Assembly (NCBI GenBank): GCA_029204225.1
Contig: CM055095.1
Location: forward strand, 66,011,248-66,075,247
Direction: 5' to 3'
Source of the DNA: Diphasiastrum complanatum
Taxonomy: Eukaryota > Streptophyta > Lycopodiopsida > Lycopodiales > Lycopodiaceae
Length of the DNA: 64,000 nt
Part shown: piece by piece, positions 54,389-64,000 of the stretch
How positions within the stretch are numbered: the stretch's first letter is position 1
How the letters are laid out: each line of letters begins with the position of its first letter
Made by a program: the position numbers and the translations under genes
Notes under the pieces: model-generated
Seen by the model: only the letters and a program-made list of their open reading frames with translations
What the model was told of the DNA's origin: nothing
Databases searched by the model: none

Positions 54389-54673
54389 TCAAGTCACAAA
54401 AGTCTCCCAAGTCTCCTTTGTTGAGGTGCATGAACTAATCTCTCTCAACATCTCATCGGAGATGTTCAATTTGATCATATGTAGAGCAATTCTTGCTCTC
54501 TTCTTGAATCTCTGAGCCTCATCAAAAGCTGCAGGCTCAACTTCAGTTCCAGTTACAATATCCATTACACCATAGAGAATCAACAAGGATCCTATCCTAT
54601 CCTTCCAAACTGAATAGTTAAAGGTGTGTAGTCTTTCACTAGCTTGAAAGAGACAATCTCCTACAGATGCCAT
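54389..54673 (-). pseudogene. gag: Copia gag N-terminus (element N)
   Basis: ATG on the minus strand at 54673: MASVGDCLFQASERLHTFNY, SVWKDRIGSLLILYGVMDIV, KRARIALHMIKLNISDEMLR, CTSTKETWE. Homologous to the gag of B (KRAKRALHMIKMNVTNELLK) and A. Broken after about 92 residues, with no zinc knuckle. Confidence 0.82.
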
Positions 54674-55429
54674 GAATGTGAAGACTCTTGTAATTGGACC
54701 GCAATATGTTGAGCTTGTTCCTATCTGACTTAGAGTTGCTACTCTCTTTCACTATAGGTATTTTCAAAAAAGTACTACCTTCCTATGTGAAACACATGCA
54801 ACTGTATTTGAGACAGATGTCAAATATTCCACAAGACAAGCTAACTAGATCAGATACACAAAGTGGATTGAGACACTTTGGTTAGTTTGAATCCTACTTT
54901 TGGCACATGTGAAATGCAACAAAAGAAAACACTATTGACACTCAGAAGGCTCAAAGGGTGCTCAATTACTTCAAACTCAGTCTTGATCTTTAGTTTCTTG
55001 TGTAGGATGCTCAAAACCATGAATTCAGAACAAAGTAAAAATTGATTCAAATCAAAATGTGGTCACTCGGATTTTGGACCTATCCTAATCCTCTTTAAGA
55101 GCTTATAACTCTTGATAGACACTTCAGATTGATTTGGTTTTAGTTTCTATGGAAAGTATAGATCATAAGCTTTCCATCAAGCTATAACACTGTTATCTTT
55201 GGATCCATAAGTAAGGAGAACAAAGGGACTGAAAATCTCTGATTTTCACACATGCGGAATTCTAGACTTCCGTACTACCTTAATTCAGGTCTGAAAATTT
55301 AGTTCAGGTTCGATTTGATCCAATTACACTTCAGAGAAATGTTAGAAAAGGTGAAAAACTACTTTTTTTGCTTGTTTATCTCTCAGTTTCTTGTACAATC
55401 AGAGTTGTTAGCATGCAAAGCTTAATGTG

Positions 55430-55441
55430 GCTCTGATACCA
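55430..55441 (-). promoter_or_regulatory. Primer-binding site of element N
   Basis: Minus-strand TGGTATCAGAGC, directly next to the LTR end at 55442. Confidence 0.88.
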
Positions 55442-55725
55442 TGTTGAAAATTCCAGAATTCACATGTGTGAGGAATGTCCACAAGAGTGACTGATCTTGA
55501 ATAAGCTTTGTGATTCGCACAGTGTCCTGATTCTAGATTGTTCAACAAGATCTAGTTCAGAAGATATGGCTAATTCACAATCTAGCATGCTAATCAATAG
55601 ACTATGATAGCAATGAATCAAAGAATGATTAAAAGTACAAGATTACAATGCATAAGTATTAGCCTCAACACGAGTTAGAGAGAGGGAGAGAGCTAGAGAG
55701 ATAACAAAAAAAATAGTTTAGATCC
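55442..55725 (-). repeat. 5' LTR of element N (partial)
   Basis: Nearly identical to 52877-53160 and ends at GTTTAGATCC, after which unrelated sequence begins. About 284 of 870 bp remain. Confidence 0.85.
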
Positions 55726-56280
55726 GCACCAACAGGTATCCTTGCTCTTGCCACTGTTCAGAATAAGTTCAATGTGCAAACTAACTATATCCATGTTGTT
55801 ACATGACATTTGTATATATATATCCTAGAGTATCTAAAAACATTTGAAAACAATATTTGTCCAGCTCTAGATGAGTATCGAAAGAAGCTAGACTCAATTA
55901 ACATTTTTGATATTAATGAAGTTGTCCCTAGTCCTAATCCAACTCCTTCCAGATTCTCCAGTCAGATGTTATTTCCTGATCTGTGGGAAATCTACACAGA
56001 TTGGAAAGCCAACTATTCTCATTATTTGGAAGAAGTTAAAGCAAATAATATACTTCACAAACATTTTCGCTTCATGTCTCTGGCCAAAGGGTGAAGCCGA
56101 GTCAATTTCGGGCCACAGAGATGGATCCCAAAAGCTAATTGATCTAAAAGAAGTATATTTGTAAAGTATTCCAAAAAAAAACATTCTATGCATGATTGTT
56201 AGCTCGTTGATTCTCCAATAGATTTTGGCTTGAAGTTAATTAAGGACATATGTTCTCAAACCTTTAAAGAAAGTGATAAT
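55726..56280 (+). other. Unidentified coding-like stretch
   Basis: Plus-strand frame 55810-56094 reads LEYLKTFENNICPALDEYRK, INEVVPSPNPTPSRFSSQML, DLWEIYTDWKANYSHYLEEV. Protein-like composition over about 90 residues, but not recognised. It lies between the broken N LTR and a copia RT fragment. Confidence 0.35.
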
Positions 56281-56281
56281 A

Positions 56282-56455
56282 TGATAAACATTCCTTATTA
56301 CTTGTTCATTGGCTCTCTTATGTATGCTATGATTTAGACAAAATCTAGCCTACACCATTAGCACTCTCAACCAATACATGTCTCTTTTCCAAGTTTGTTT
56401 CATTGGAAGGCTTCGAAAAAAATACTCAAATATGTTCAAGGTTACTAAGCATGAA
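56282..56455 (+). pseudogene. Copia RT/RNase H junction fragment
   Basis: NIPYYLFIGSLMYAMI, then HWKASKKILKYVQG and LIYNGKLHMQ in shifting frames correspond to the copia VPYrsaiGSLMYA..., HWeAvKrILRYLkGT, LxY. Joined directly to copy P. Confidence 0.65.
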
Positions 56456-56480
56456 ACCTTATCTACAATGGCAAGTTGCA

Positions 56481-57183
56481 TATGCAAGATGAAGGTAGCA
56501 AGCAAATCAACTTTACTACTATTGATGAGGATCTAGGTGGTTGTGATTATCTTTTGATGTGTTCTTCAAGTCCAATATCAAGTGAAGGTGACAAAGATTC
56601 ATGGTGGATTGATAGTGGAGCTAGTTCACACATGACTAGTCACAAGGAGTTCTTTACTTCTTTGGCCACTTATGATGGAGCCAAGAAAGTGATTCACATG
56701 GCCAATGGTGGTAAGTGTGTGATTGAAGGTATTGGTTCAATTCCTATTTGTCTTTCTACTAATAGAAAAGCAAGACTTGATGGTGTTCTTTATATTCCAA
56801 CACTTTCAAAGAATTTGCTAAGTGTTGGTCAAATGATAGAGAAAGGATACATGGTAAAGTTTGGTGGCGATGCTTGTTTCATTACAAAGGAAGAAATCTT
56901 GGTTGCTAGAGGCAATAGACAAGGTAGATTTTTCAAGCTTGATGATTTTGTTATGGCTAACAAAAAGGATGGAATGGAAAAGGAAATTGGTCTCAACTTT
57001 TCAATGTTCCCTTTTAGCATCAATAATATTGGTGGACCTTATGCAAAGTCTAACAAGCTTCCTTATGCTAGATCTAGGTCAAGATACAATATGCTTCTGG
57101 GAGATGTTCATCTTTGTGCTAACTTGGCTAGCTATGAGGATAATGATGGTTATTCATGGCAAGTGCAAGCATGCAAAAGGTAA
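56481..57183 (+). pseudogene. Copia protease and pre-integrase region (copy P)
   Basis: Open frame of about 235 codons: the end of gag, then SWWIDSGASSHMTSHKEFFT (aspartic protease DSGA, intact here unlike in B), VIEGIGSIPICLS, LLSVGQMIEKGYMVKF, GDACFITKEE, then the eroded pre-integrase LNFSMFPFSINNIGGPYAKS and GDVHLCANLASYEDN. The zinc-binding histidines and cysteines of copia pre-integrase are missing. Confidence 0.75.
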
Positions 57184-58265
57184 GGAAAGAGCTACCTTCA
57201 TCAGTGGAGGTGGTGAAGGTTCTTCCTTGGAAAAGGTTTTTGCTAATGATTTCTTTGATCATATGGAAAAAGATGTTGCTAGGTGCATGCATGAAGGAGG
57301 TGGTTCTTCTACATTTTTTTTGTGATGCATCCAAGAAAGCCATTTGTGCAACAAGTGGAGTCACATGTCTTCATAAAGTAAGTATATCAAATGGTTCTAT
57401 CATGAGACTTGGTGAGGGAGATAGTCACAAGTCAAGAAGAAGAGAAGTATGTGAACAGTTCAAAATAGGATGTACTTTGAATGATGTCATTGTGAATGAT
57501 AGTGAGGAAGAATCATTATCATATGAGTCATCACCTAAAACATTGAGTAGAAGTTCTTGTTTGAAAAAAGAGAGTACTTCAATCACCGTTATATTGAAGG
57601 TACTAATCATTTTTTTCATGGCTTCTAATGTTTTTGAGGTTTCTACTTCTTGTGATGCAATCATTAAGAGGGAGTCTTGTGGAGGAAAGGGCAATGGAAG
57701 ATTGGTTCTTGGGAAGATCCCAGGCATGGATCTCACATCTCTTCATCAACTCAATGGATTCTATGATTATGAATTGATCACACATGATCAAGATGGCAAA
57801 AGGTTGGTTGAAGAAGACTACATGGAGCAAATCGAGAGGCAATTTCTTCAAGGCAAGGGAGATGTCATTGGTGAGATTATTGAGGTTTTTTATGGACTCA
57901 AGAGAGCTGGAATTATTAGATTTTATACTCATCTTCACCTACTCTACTTCATATTGGATGAAAATTTTGGAATCTATCTTTTGCTTTAAGATGGTGGCAT
58001 TGTTTTCACTAACCTTTGTGGAAGATCGAGATCAAGCATTGATGAGATCTGTTTGTATCTATATCATATGTTTGAGAGGGAGTATTTTCAAAGGTTCAGG
58101 TCTGAAGATATTCATATCTTTGATGTTCAAGAGGAAGGTCAAGAGGTTGGTCTCAAAGGGCTTCTGCAACACAAAAGGAAAGGTGACAATTTGGAGATAG
58201 TCAAAAGCATCAAAGAAGGGCCAAATGGCAAAGATCTTTTGGATCTATTTTTTCAAGTGTTTTAA
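57184..58265 (+). pseudogene. Altered RT region (copy P)
   Basis: As in B: EEDYMEQIERQFLQGKGDVI, VFYGLKRAGIIRFYTHLHLL, then NFGIYLLL, stop, DGGIVFTNLCGRSRSSIDEI where B has LLIYDGDIGDIVFTN. The YVDD site is therefore destroyed in a different way here (stop plus DGG). The acidic, serine-rich stretch NDSEEESLSYESS is shared with B. Confidence 0.6.
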
Positions 58266-58434
58266 GACTCTTTTAGGTTCAAAGGAACATCAAGGAAGTA
58301 ATTTTCAAGTTTACTTTCCTTGTTATATCTCATGTTTGAGCAATTTCATGTGGATGTGTGCAAATTGTCAAGATTGCCACAAACAAATCCACGAACGGAT
58401 GTTAATACTCAGTTATATTATCATAAAGAACCCT

Positions 58435-59243
58435 TCAAGATGACAGAACCTGAAGCGCTGCAAACGAAAATGATCGTGAATATTCTGTCGGGCAAGATGG
58501 ATATTACACTGGGAGAATTTCTTAAGCTGGTGTCGAAAGCCAAAGAAGTATTAGAAGAAAGATTAACTCAGATCAAACCAATAGTCCGTCAGAACCCACT
58601 TTTTTGTGCCAGGTTCGAAGCCTAGGAAAGTAAGCAACAAAATATCACCCTGCCGATACAACATAGACAATTTGGTAAAGAAGAAGCCGTGATAGATGGA
58701 AGTTTCGAAGTTAACCTGATCTCCAAAAAGCTATGTGCAAAATGGGGAATTACAAAGATAAAGTCTGCCACTTTTGCCATAAAGTTATCTGATTAAACGA
58801 CAGTCGTCCTAAAGGGATGGTTGAAGATGTACTTGTCAAAATTGCTGGAGTGCATTACTTTTATAGTGATGGACTTACCTGACGCACCAAATGTATATCG
58901 TGTCTTATTGGGCCGTCCATGGTTACGAGTTGCGCAAGTAATTCATAACTGGGGCATCGGAAAAATTACTTTCGAGAATCGTGAGCGTGCAGTCAAAGTT
59001 GATCCAATCACTTGGACTATCAAGCCAGTAGTCCAAAAAGGGGATGATGATTCATCAATAATGGATCATACTTGTGATCGACAAGTGAAGACTTTAGGAG
59101 TTCGCTATGACTCTCAAATTGATAATGTCAATTGGAAGCAAGCTCTTGCAACAGTGGATTATACAACAAGCTATATGTGTCAACGAGATAATCAATCCGA
59201 ATTGAGTGACATTCCTTTACTAGATCAAAATTTGGATATGTAG
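58435..59243 (+). pseudogene. Gypsy-type protease relic
   Basis: Reading: EPEALQTKMIVNILSGKMDI and LEERLTQIKPIVRQNPLF (gag-like tail), then IDGSFEVNLISKKLCAKWGI, SATFAIKLSD and VMDLPDAPNVYRVLLGRPWL, RVAQVIHNWGIGKITFENRE. D-G-S-x-V-N-L-I-S ... L-L-G-R-P-W-L is the retropepsin-like (RVP) pattern of some gypsy elements. Two stops at about 58623 and 58795 and frame changes. No RT follows. A different lineage from D and E. Confidence 0.65.
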
Positions 59244-59620
59244 ATCACTTTTCCATTGAATATGATGAATGTAGATATCAATAGATCCAATAACAAATCT
59301 GATTGAAGATGAACTGATTCATGATAGTCATGCCTTGACTTACAATGAAGATGCAGAGCTTACAGATGAGCATATTCTCAATCATATGGATCCTATGAGA
59401 TTTGGAGTCCGAGATATTCCTGATGAACCAACAATAAAACCACCAATCCTAACCATCTCAAAAGATTGATTATTTGATAAAGGAATAGAGAAGATCAAGG
59501 ATGATTCTTCAAGCCAGAGTTCTCGCTGGAAATCACCATCAAGGAAGTCGTCACCTTTAGAGAAGAGCACATCTTCTAGAAAGTCATCACCTCCAAGCAA
59601 GATGATATGACATGCGAAAT
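59244..59620 (+). other. Sequence after the gypsy relic
   Basis: A short acidic/serine-rich frame (SQSSRWKSPSRKSSPLEKST near 59510-59590) runs into the AT microsatellite. No recognised domain. Confidence 0.4.
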
Positions 59621-59623
59621 TCT

Positions 59624-60006
<383 letters not shown>

Positions 60007-60024
60007 CAAATTTAACTAATGCAA

Positions 60025-60350
60025 TGTATTCTACATGAAAAATGAAAAAAAATTTCTTTTTGGATTATCTCAATCCGAGCAATATTAAGAAAGTTATTGC
60101 CCTTCAAAGTTTTTTAGGCTAATTTCTTTTTTTCTTGGAGCTTGAAAAGGGTAGCACGCCGGTGTGCTACCAATTTAAGCTTTTAGTCTTTAACTCAAAT
60201 TGATAGCACGCCGGCGTGATACCCCTTTTAGATTTCAAGGGAAAAATATTTTCTAGTCTAAAAAACGTTGAACTGTCATAAATTTCTTACTATTGCTCGG
60301 ATTGAGATGGTCCAAATAGCAAAAGTGCTCCATTTTTTATGTAGAATACA
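60025..60350. mobile_element. Symmetric foldback element (MITE)
   Basis: Two imperfect inverted arms of about 163 bp centred at 60187.5. TGTATTCTACAT (60025-60036) pairs with ATGTAGAATACA (60339-60350), TCTCAATCCGAGCAAT (60068-60083) with ATTGCTCGGATTGAGA (60292-60307), and GCACGCCGGTGTGC with GCACGCCGGCGTGA, itself palindromic. No coding capacity. No clear target duplication. Foldback/MITE structure; superfamily unknown. Confidence 0.8.
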
Positions 60351-60455
60351 CTCGTATAATCAAAGTTAGTTTTTATTAAATATAAAATGAGTATATATAA
60401 GGCCTATATATCTGATAGCTTCGGCTGAGTTGATGACTTCGGTTGAGTCAGTTGC

Positions 60456-60914
60456 TCATGCCTGTGTAGAAATCTTGTGTATTTTTGCAAGTAAAGGCTC
60501 ACCACAAGCTAAAAGCGCTTTGTGGGTAGAAACATTAAGTTTTTTTAGCTCCCTCTCAAAGCGTGGTAGCCTTGTGATTTGCAGGCTAGCTCTCTGCCTT
60601 CCAAACATTGCCTTATCCAAAGGCTTTGTAAAGATGTCGACCACCATCTGCTTGGTTGGAATAAAAACTGTCTACAACTCATTTCTCTCAACCAGATCCC
60701 TGAGCAAATAATACTTAATAACAATGTGTTTCATTCTTGAGTGAAACACAAGATCCTTTGTCAGATGTATTGCAGATGTGTTGTCCACATAGACACCGAT
60801 GATGATGATTTCTCCATCTATGACCTTTACATAAACATTGTAATCGGTTATCAGGGGCTGAAAGTCCATAAATGCTTCTCTGCATTTTGTAGGCATAGTC
60901 AGAAAATGACTCAT
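60456..60914 (-). pseudogene. Deleted RT/RNase H junction and RNase H end (element L)
   Basis: Minus-strand frame reads DYNVYVKVIDGEIIIIGVYV, DNTSAIHLTKDLVFHSRMKH, YYLLRDLVERNEL: the RT text up to YVDD passes straight into the RNase H motif DN.SAI.L..n.vFHsRTKH, so about 0.8-1 kb that normally lies between is missing and the join falls inside YVDD/DN. Then MVVDIFTKPLDKAMFGRQRA, VSTHKALLACGEP, the pol C-terminus (family: adiFTKpL....F......lg). Confidence 0.85.
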
Positions 60915-60958
60915 AGGTAAAACCTGGTGGCTGGTCCATATAGACTTCTTCCTTCAGA

Positions 60959-61657
60959 TCACCATGCCAAAAGGTTGTCTTCTTGTCCACAATATGTTGC
61001 CGCATAAGCAAACAATATGTGTATCGATGTATGCTTTACAACAGGAGAGAAGGTTTCAGTATAGTCGATGCCATACTTCTGTGAGAAACCTTTAGCAACA
61101 AGTCTGGCTTTGTATCTTGATACATTGTCATTTGGTCCATATTTGTATTTTCTCTTAGTTGGTACTGGTTCAAGAGTCCAGACCTTGTTTGCTTGCATGG
61201 AGCACATTTCTTCCTTTATTGCCTTTATCCATTTTTCCTTGTCGAGACTATCGATGGCTTCTTCATAAGTTTGTGGTTCACCACCGAATGCACAAAACTC
61301 TTCGGTTGTCGAAGCTAAGTTGTCAGGCATGAATTCGACTAGTACTCTTCTTTCTCTTGTCAATCTCCTTGGATATTGAGCTGGCACTTCGATGGCTTTT
61401 CCTTTGTCGAGTGTCTTGTCTTTGTTGATTGCAGAGCTGCTATGTGTAGCAGGTGTCTTGGGTACAGGCTGCATGTCAGGCTGTTCATCATATGAACTGT
61501 CACTCAGTCCATCTGGAATTCGAACATCTTCATCTGGATGCTCAGGGTCCACTCTCTCTGTTGATGTCAGGTGGCAGGTTGTAGTAATACTTGCCAAGAA
61601 CTTCGTAGCTAACTGGATTTTCGTTAGCCATTGTTCTTGCTTCATCGAATGTGACAT
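60959..61657 (-). pseudogene. Copia RT N-terminal half (element L)
   Basis: Minus-strand frame 61657-60959: a low-complexity linker, YPRRLTRERRVLVEFMPD, EPQTYEEAIDSLDKEKWIKA, EEMCSMQANKVWTLEPVPTK, YKARLVAKGFSQKYGIDYTE, TFSPVVKHTSIHILFAYAAT. A frame change follows, then KTTFWHGDLKEEVYMDQPPG and YKMQRSIYGL in the frame 61011-60715. All are standard copia RT motifs up to the YGLKQ box. Confidence 0.88.
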
Positions 61658-61895
61658 CTCTGACAGTCTTTACCTGACTGGTCTTTGACATATAGATCAT
61701 GTAGTATGATGAATGAATATCATATCCTACAAGGTATCCTTGCTCAACTTTTTCATCCAGCTTCTTTCAAAGCTTGTCAAGTTTGTGTGCATATGCAACA
61801 CATCCAAAGACACGTACATGAGTCAGATTAGACTTGTTACCCCACCACACTTCATGTGGAATAGTGTGAGGAATGTTTGATTTGCCTGTCATGTT

Positions 61896-62365
61896 CTACA
61901 GGTAGGCAGATGTAGCTACTACTTCATCCCATAATGATCTTGATGCCTTTGAGTAGGGCATCACGCATCTTGCTGCCTCCATGAGAGTTGAGTACTTTCT
62001 CCTAGATACACCATTATGCTGTGGTGTATAGGCTGTTGTCTTCCTGTGAAGGATGTCTTGACTTGTACAGAAGTTAGCAAAACGGTTGGAGATGTACTCT
62101 CCTCCTCTGTCGGTTCTGATATGCTTGACTTTCTTTTCTGTCCACTTCTCAGCCCAGTTCACATACTATGTGAGCTTATCAAGAGCTTCAAATTTGTTGT
62201 GGATGAAGTAAACAACAACAAACTTACTGAAATCATCGATGAAGTGATGTAGTATCTTGATCCTCCCATAGAGAGTACGTCAAAGGGTCCACAGATGTTA
62301 GAGTGTACCAATTCCAAGAGCTCTATTGCTTTGAAGGAATCTTTGGTGAAGGGTGTATGTGACAT
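61896..62365 (-). pseudogene. Copia integrase (element L)
   Basis: Minus-strand ELLELVHSNICGPFDVLSMG, GSRYYIT (family: lelvHsDvcGP......G..Yf.t; first catalytic Asp is Asn here), then after a frame change KVKHIRTDRGGEYISNRF (catalytic Asp), TTAYTPQHNGVSRRKYSTLM (catalytic Glu of NGVaER is Arg-Arg-Lys here), EAARCVM, LWDEVVATSAYL. Two catalytic residues are changed, so it is inactive. Confidence 0.8.
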
Positions 62366-62559
62366 CTTGCCTTTGATTCATGCATTATAGGATGTCGAAC
62401 TGGTTGCTTCTTTGATGCTAACTCGTGTAATTGTTCCATGCTGGCTTGCTTTGTACAGAGTCATTGGGTTCATATGACACAATCTCCTTTGCCATAGAAC
62501 ATCCATCGACTCATGGACTTGATGAGCTTGCTCTGTCGGTAGGCATACCTTTAGATATA

Positions 62560-62885
62560 GGTTGTTTTTATGTCTTCCTTAAGTGATTAGTGTACTAGTG
62601 ATGGCATCAACTACATTGCATGCTTCATTGGTGAATACCACATGCATGTCTACATCTGCTATCCTTGCAACTGATAGTAGATCCTTCTACAATGCAGGCA
62701 CATATAGGACATCGTTCAATCTTTGATCTCTGCCATTGGTGTTGAGCCATAGCATTCCAGTTCCACTCACTTCATGTCTTGATCCATCTCTAAGAATTAT
62801 GTTGCAGTTGAATCAAGAACAACTTCTTGAAAGTCTGTTGTGTCGTCTTCGTAGTATAGGGTCTGAACGCTGGGATCAACCTCAC
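62560..62885 (-). pseudogene. Copia protease C-part (element L)
   Basis: Minus-strand reading NIILRDGSRHEVSGTGMLWL, RLNDVLYVPAL, stop, KDLLSVARIADVDMHVVFTN, EACNVV. This is the copia stretch ending LnDVLYVPgLk.NLLSVs.l...g..V.F....C. The DSGA active site would lie upstream, where the GA repeat now is. Confidence 0.7.
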
Positions 62886-62897
62886 CTTCACTTGCAT

Positions 62898-63600
<703 letters not shown>

Positions 63601-63670
63601 AATTCGCTTACGTAAAACTTGAGACTTTATTGTTTGTTGATAAGCAAGAACCTGGACTTGCCAGATTTTC

Positions 63671-64000
63671 AATAATATCCATAAGGGTCTAGTGGCCATT
63701 TCAAATAACCTTGTTCATTGACAAATGGGTAGTCGTCGACACCAACCATCAAAGGATCCCATGGTAAAGCTTGTTGATAGTGATCCTGATAGATCGGTGC
63801 TACTGCTCCCAGTGGTATTGTCATTGTCTCCCTCAATTGATACTACGGTTGTTGACTACTTAGTCTATCTAAGTGCTCAAATTCCCTGTTGAAGGCTGCA
63901 TGATTGCAGTTTCCCTTGGAGCTTGTGCTGAATTGCCTTCAATTTGCTCTTTTGAAACTGGCCCCCTTTGTAATTCATAACGAAAAAATCTTTGCAATGA
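63671..64000 (-). pseudogene. Unassigned coding relic at the window end (minus strand)
   Basis: Minus-strand reading: RYELQRGPVSKEQIEGNSAQ (about 63980-63910), a frame change, AAFNREFEHLDRLSSQQP, stop, then MTIPLGAVAPIYQDHYQQAL, PWDPLMVGVDDYPFVNEQGY, LKWPLDPYGYY and a stop at 63671. Composition is protein-like and continuous apart from one stop and one frame change. I do not recognise the family; a retroelement gag is one possibility. It continues beyond the window. Confidence 0.4.

Larger units (their letters stand above)
52877..55725 (-). mobile_element. Deleted copia element N (minus strand, family of A)
   Basis: 3' LTR 52877-53746, polypurine tract 53747-53755, a short interior with only the gag N-terminus, primer-binding site 55430-55441 and the start of the 5' LTR (55442-55725, broken at GTTTAGATCC). 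Interior only about 1.7 kb, so pol was deleted. LTR and leader match element A at the other end of the window in opposite orientation. Confidence 0.85.
56481..58378 (+). mobile_element. Truncated second copy (P) of the B family
   Basis: Matches 6723-8740 of element B closely, from DEGSKQINFTT to the sequence CAAATTGTCAAGAT. No LTRs. It starts in the gag tail and ends before the B 3' region. Since both ends are abrupt, it was probably fragmented after insertion. Confidence 0.85.
60440..62885 (-). mobile_element. Copia element L, internally deleted (minus strand)
   Basis: Minus-strand order from 62885 down: protease C-part, integrase, RT N-half, RNase H end. LTRs not recognised; the GA microsatellite begins just beyond the protease end. 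RT is missing between GVYVD and the RNase H motif. Inactive. Confidence 0.82.

Noticed and set aside
58608-58625. GGTTCGAAGCC resembling a tRNA B box
   Set aside because: No A box or cloverleaf around it, and it lies in a gypsy-like reading frame.

Overview
This is a eukaryotic nuclear window, almost certainly from a land plant with a large transposon-filled genome. It carries Ty1/copia elements with the plant-type primer-binding site TGGTATCAGAGC, chromodomain Ty3/gypsy elements, BED/DUF659/hAT-dimerisation transposases with GT-AG introns, LINEs, MITE-like elements and long CT, GA, TA and GT microsatellites. The species cannot be named from the sequence. A fern or other large-genome plant is only a guess. 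There is no sign of prokaryotic or organellar organisation: no operons, rRNA, tRNA or CRISPR.

Layout. 1-3045: truncated copia element A, its LTR cut by the window edge. 4682-9914: complete copia element B with two 654-bp LTRs and a 5-bp target duplication; it sits inside one arm of an older tandem duplication and has a damaged reverse transcriptase. 10234-12428: minus-strand copia remains, interrupted by a CACTA-like element. 12429-17862: three LINE copies head to tail, separated by CT-rich tracts. 17863-19735: 5' part of copia element C. 19727-27320: a minus-strand hAT element (F) split by a minus-strand chromovirus (D). 27321-44001: a chain of hAT-like elements (K, I, J, G, H, Q1-Q3) joined mostly by TA-rich microsatellite. 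J is split by chromovirus E (28356-34759), which is nearly intact and young.

44-52 kb is poorer in recognisable elements. It holds two exon-like zinc-finger segments, copia RNase H fragments, a 516-bp non-autonomous hAT element with an 8-bp target duplication, a short first-exon-like ORF and a decayed PIF1-like helicase. 52.4-64 kb is again nested remains: a hAT fragment, a deleted minus-strand copia (N) of the same family as A, a second copy (P) of the B family, a gypsy protease relic, a 380-bp AT microsatellite, a symmetric foldback element, a minus-strand copia (L) with an internal deletion through its reverse transcriptase, a GA microsatellite, and an unassigned coding relic running off the end.

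No host gene is firmly identified. The best coding units are the hAT transposase of G (four exons without internal stops) and the pol of E (one frameshift near the gag-pol junction, one nonsense codon). Retrotransposon genes would act together within an element: gag packages RNA, protease matures the polyprotein, RT/RNase H copies it, and integrase inserts it, with a chromodomain in D and E. The hAT transposase of G could in principle mobilise the short non-autonomous relatives around it (I, J). These functional links are inferred from family knowledge.
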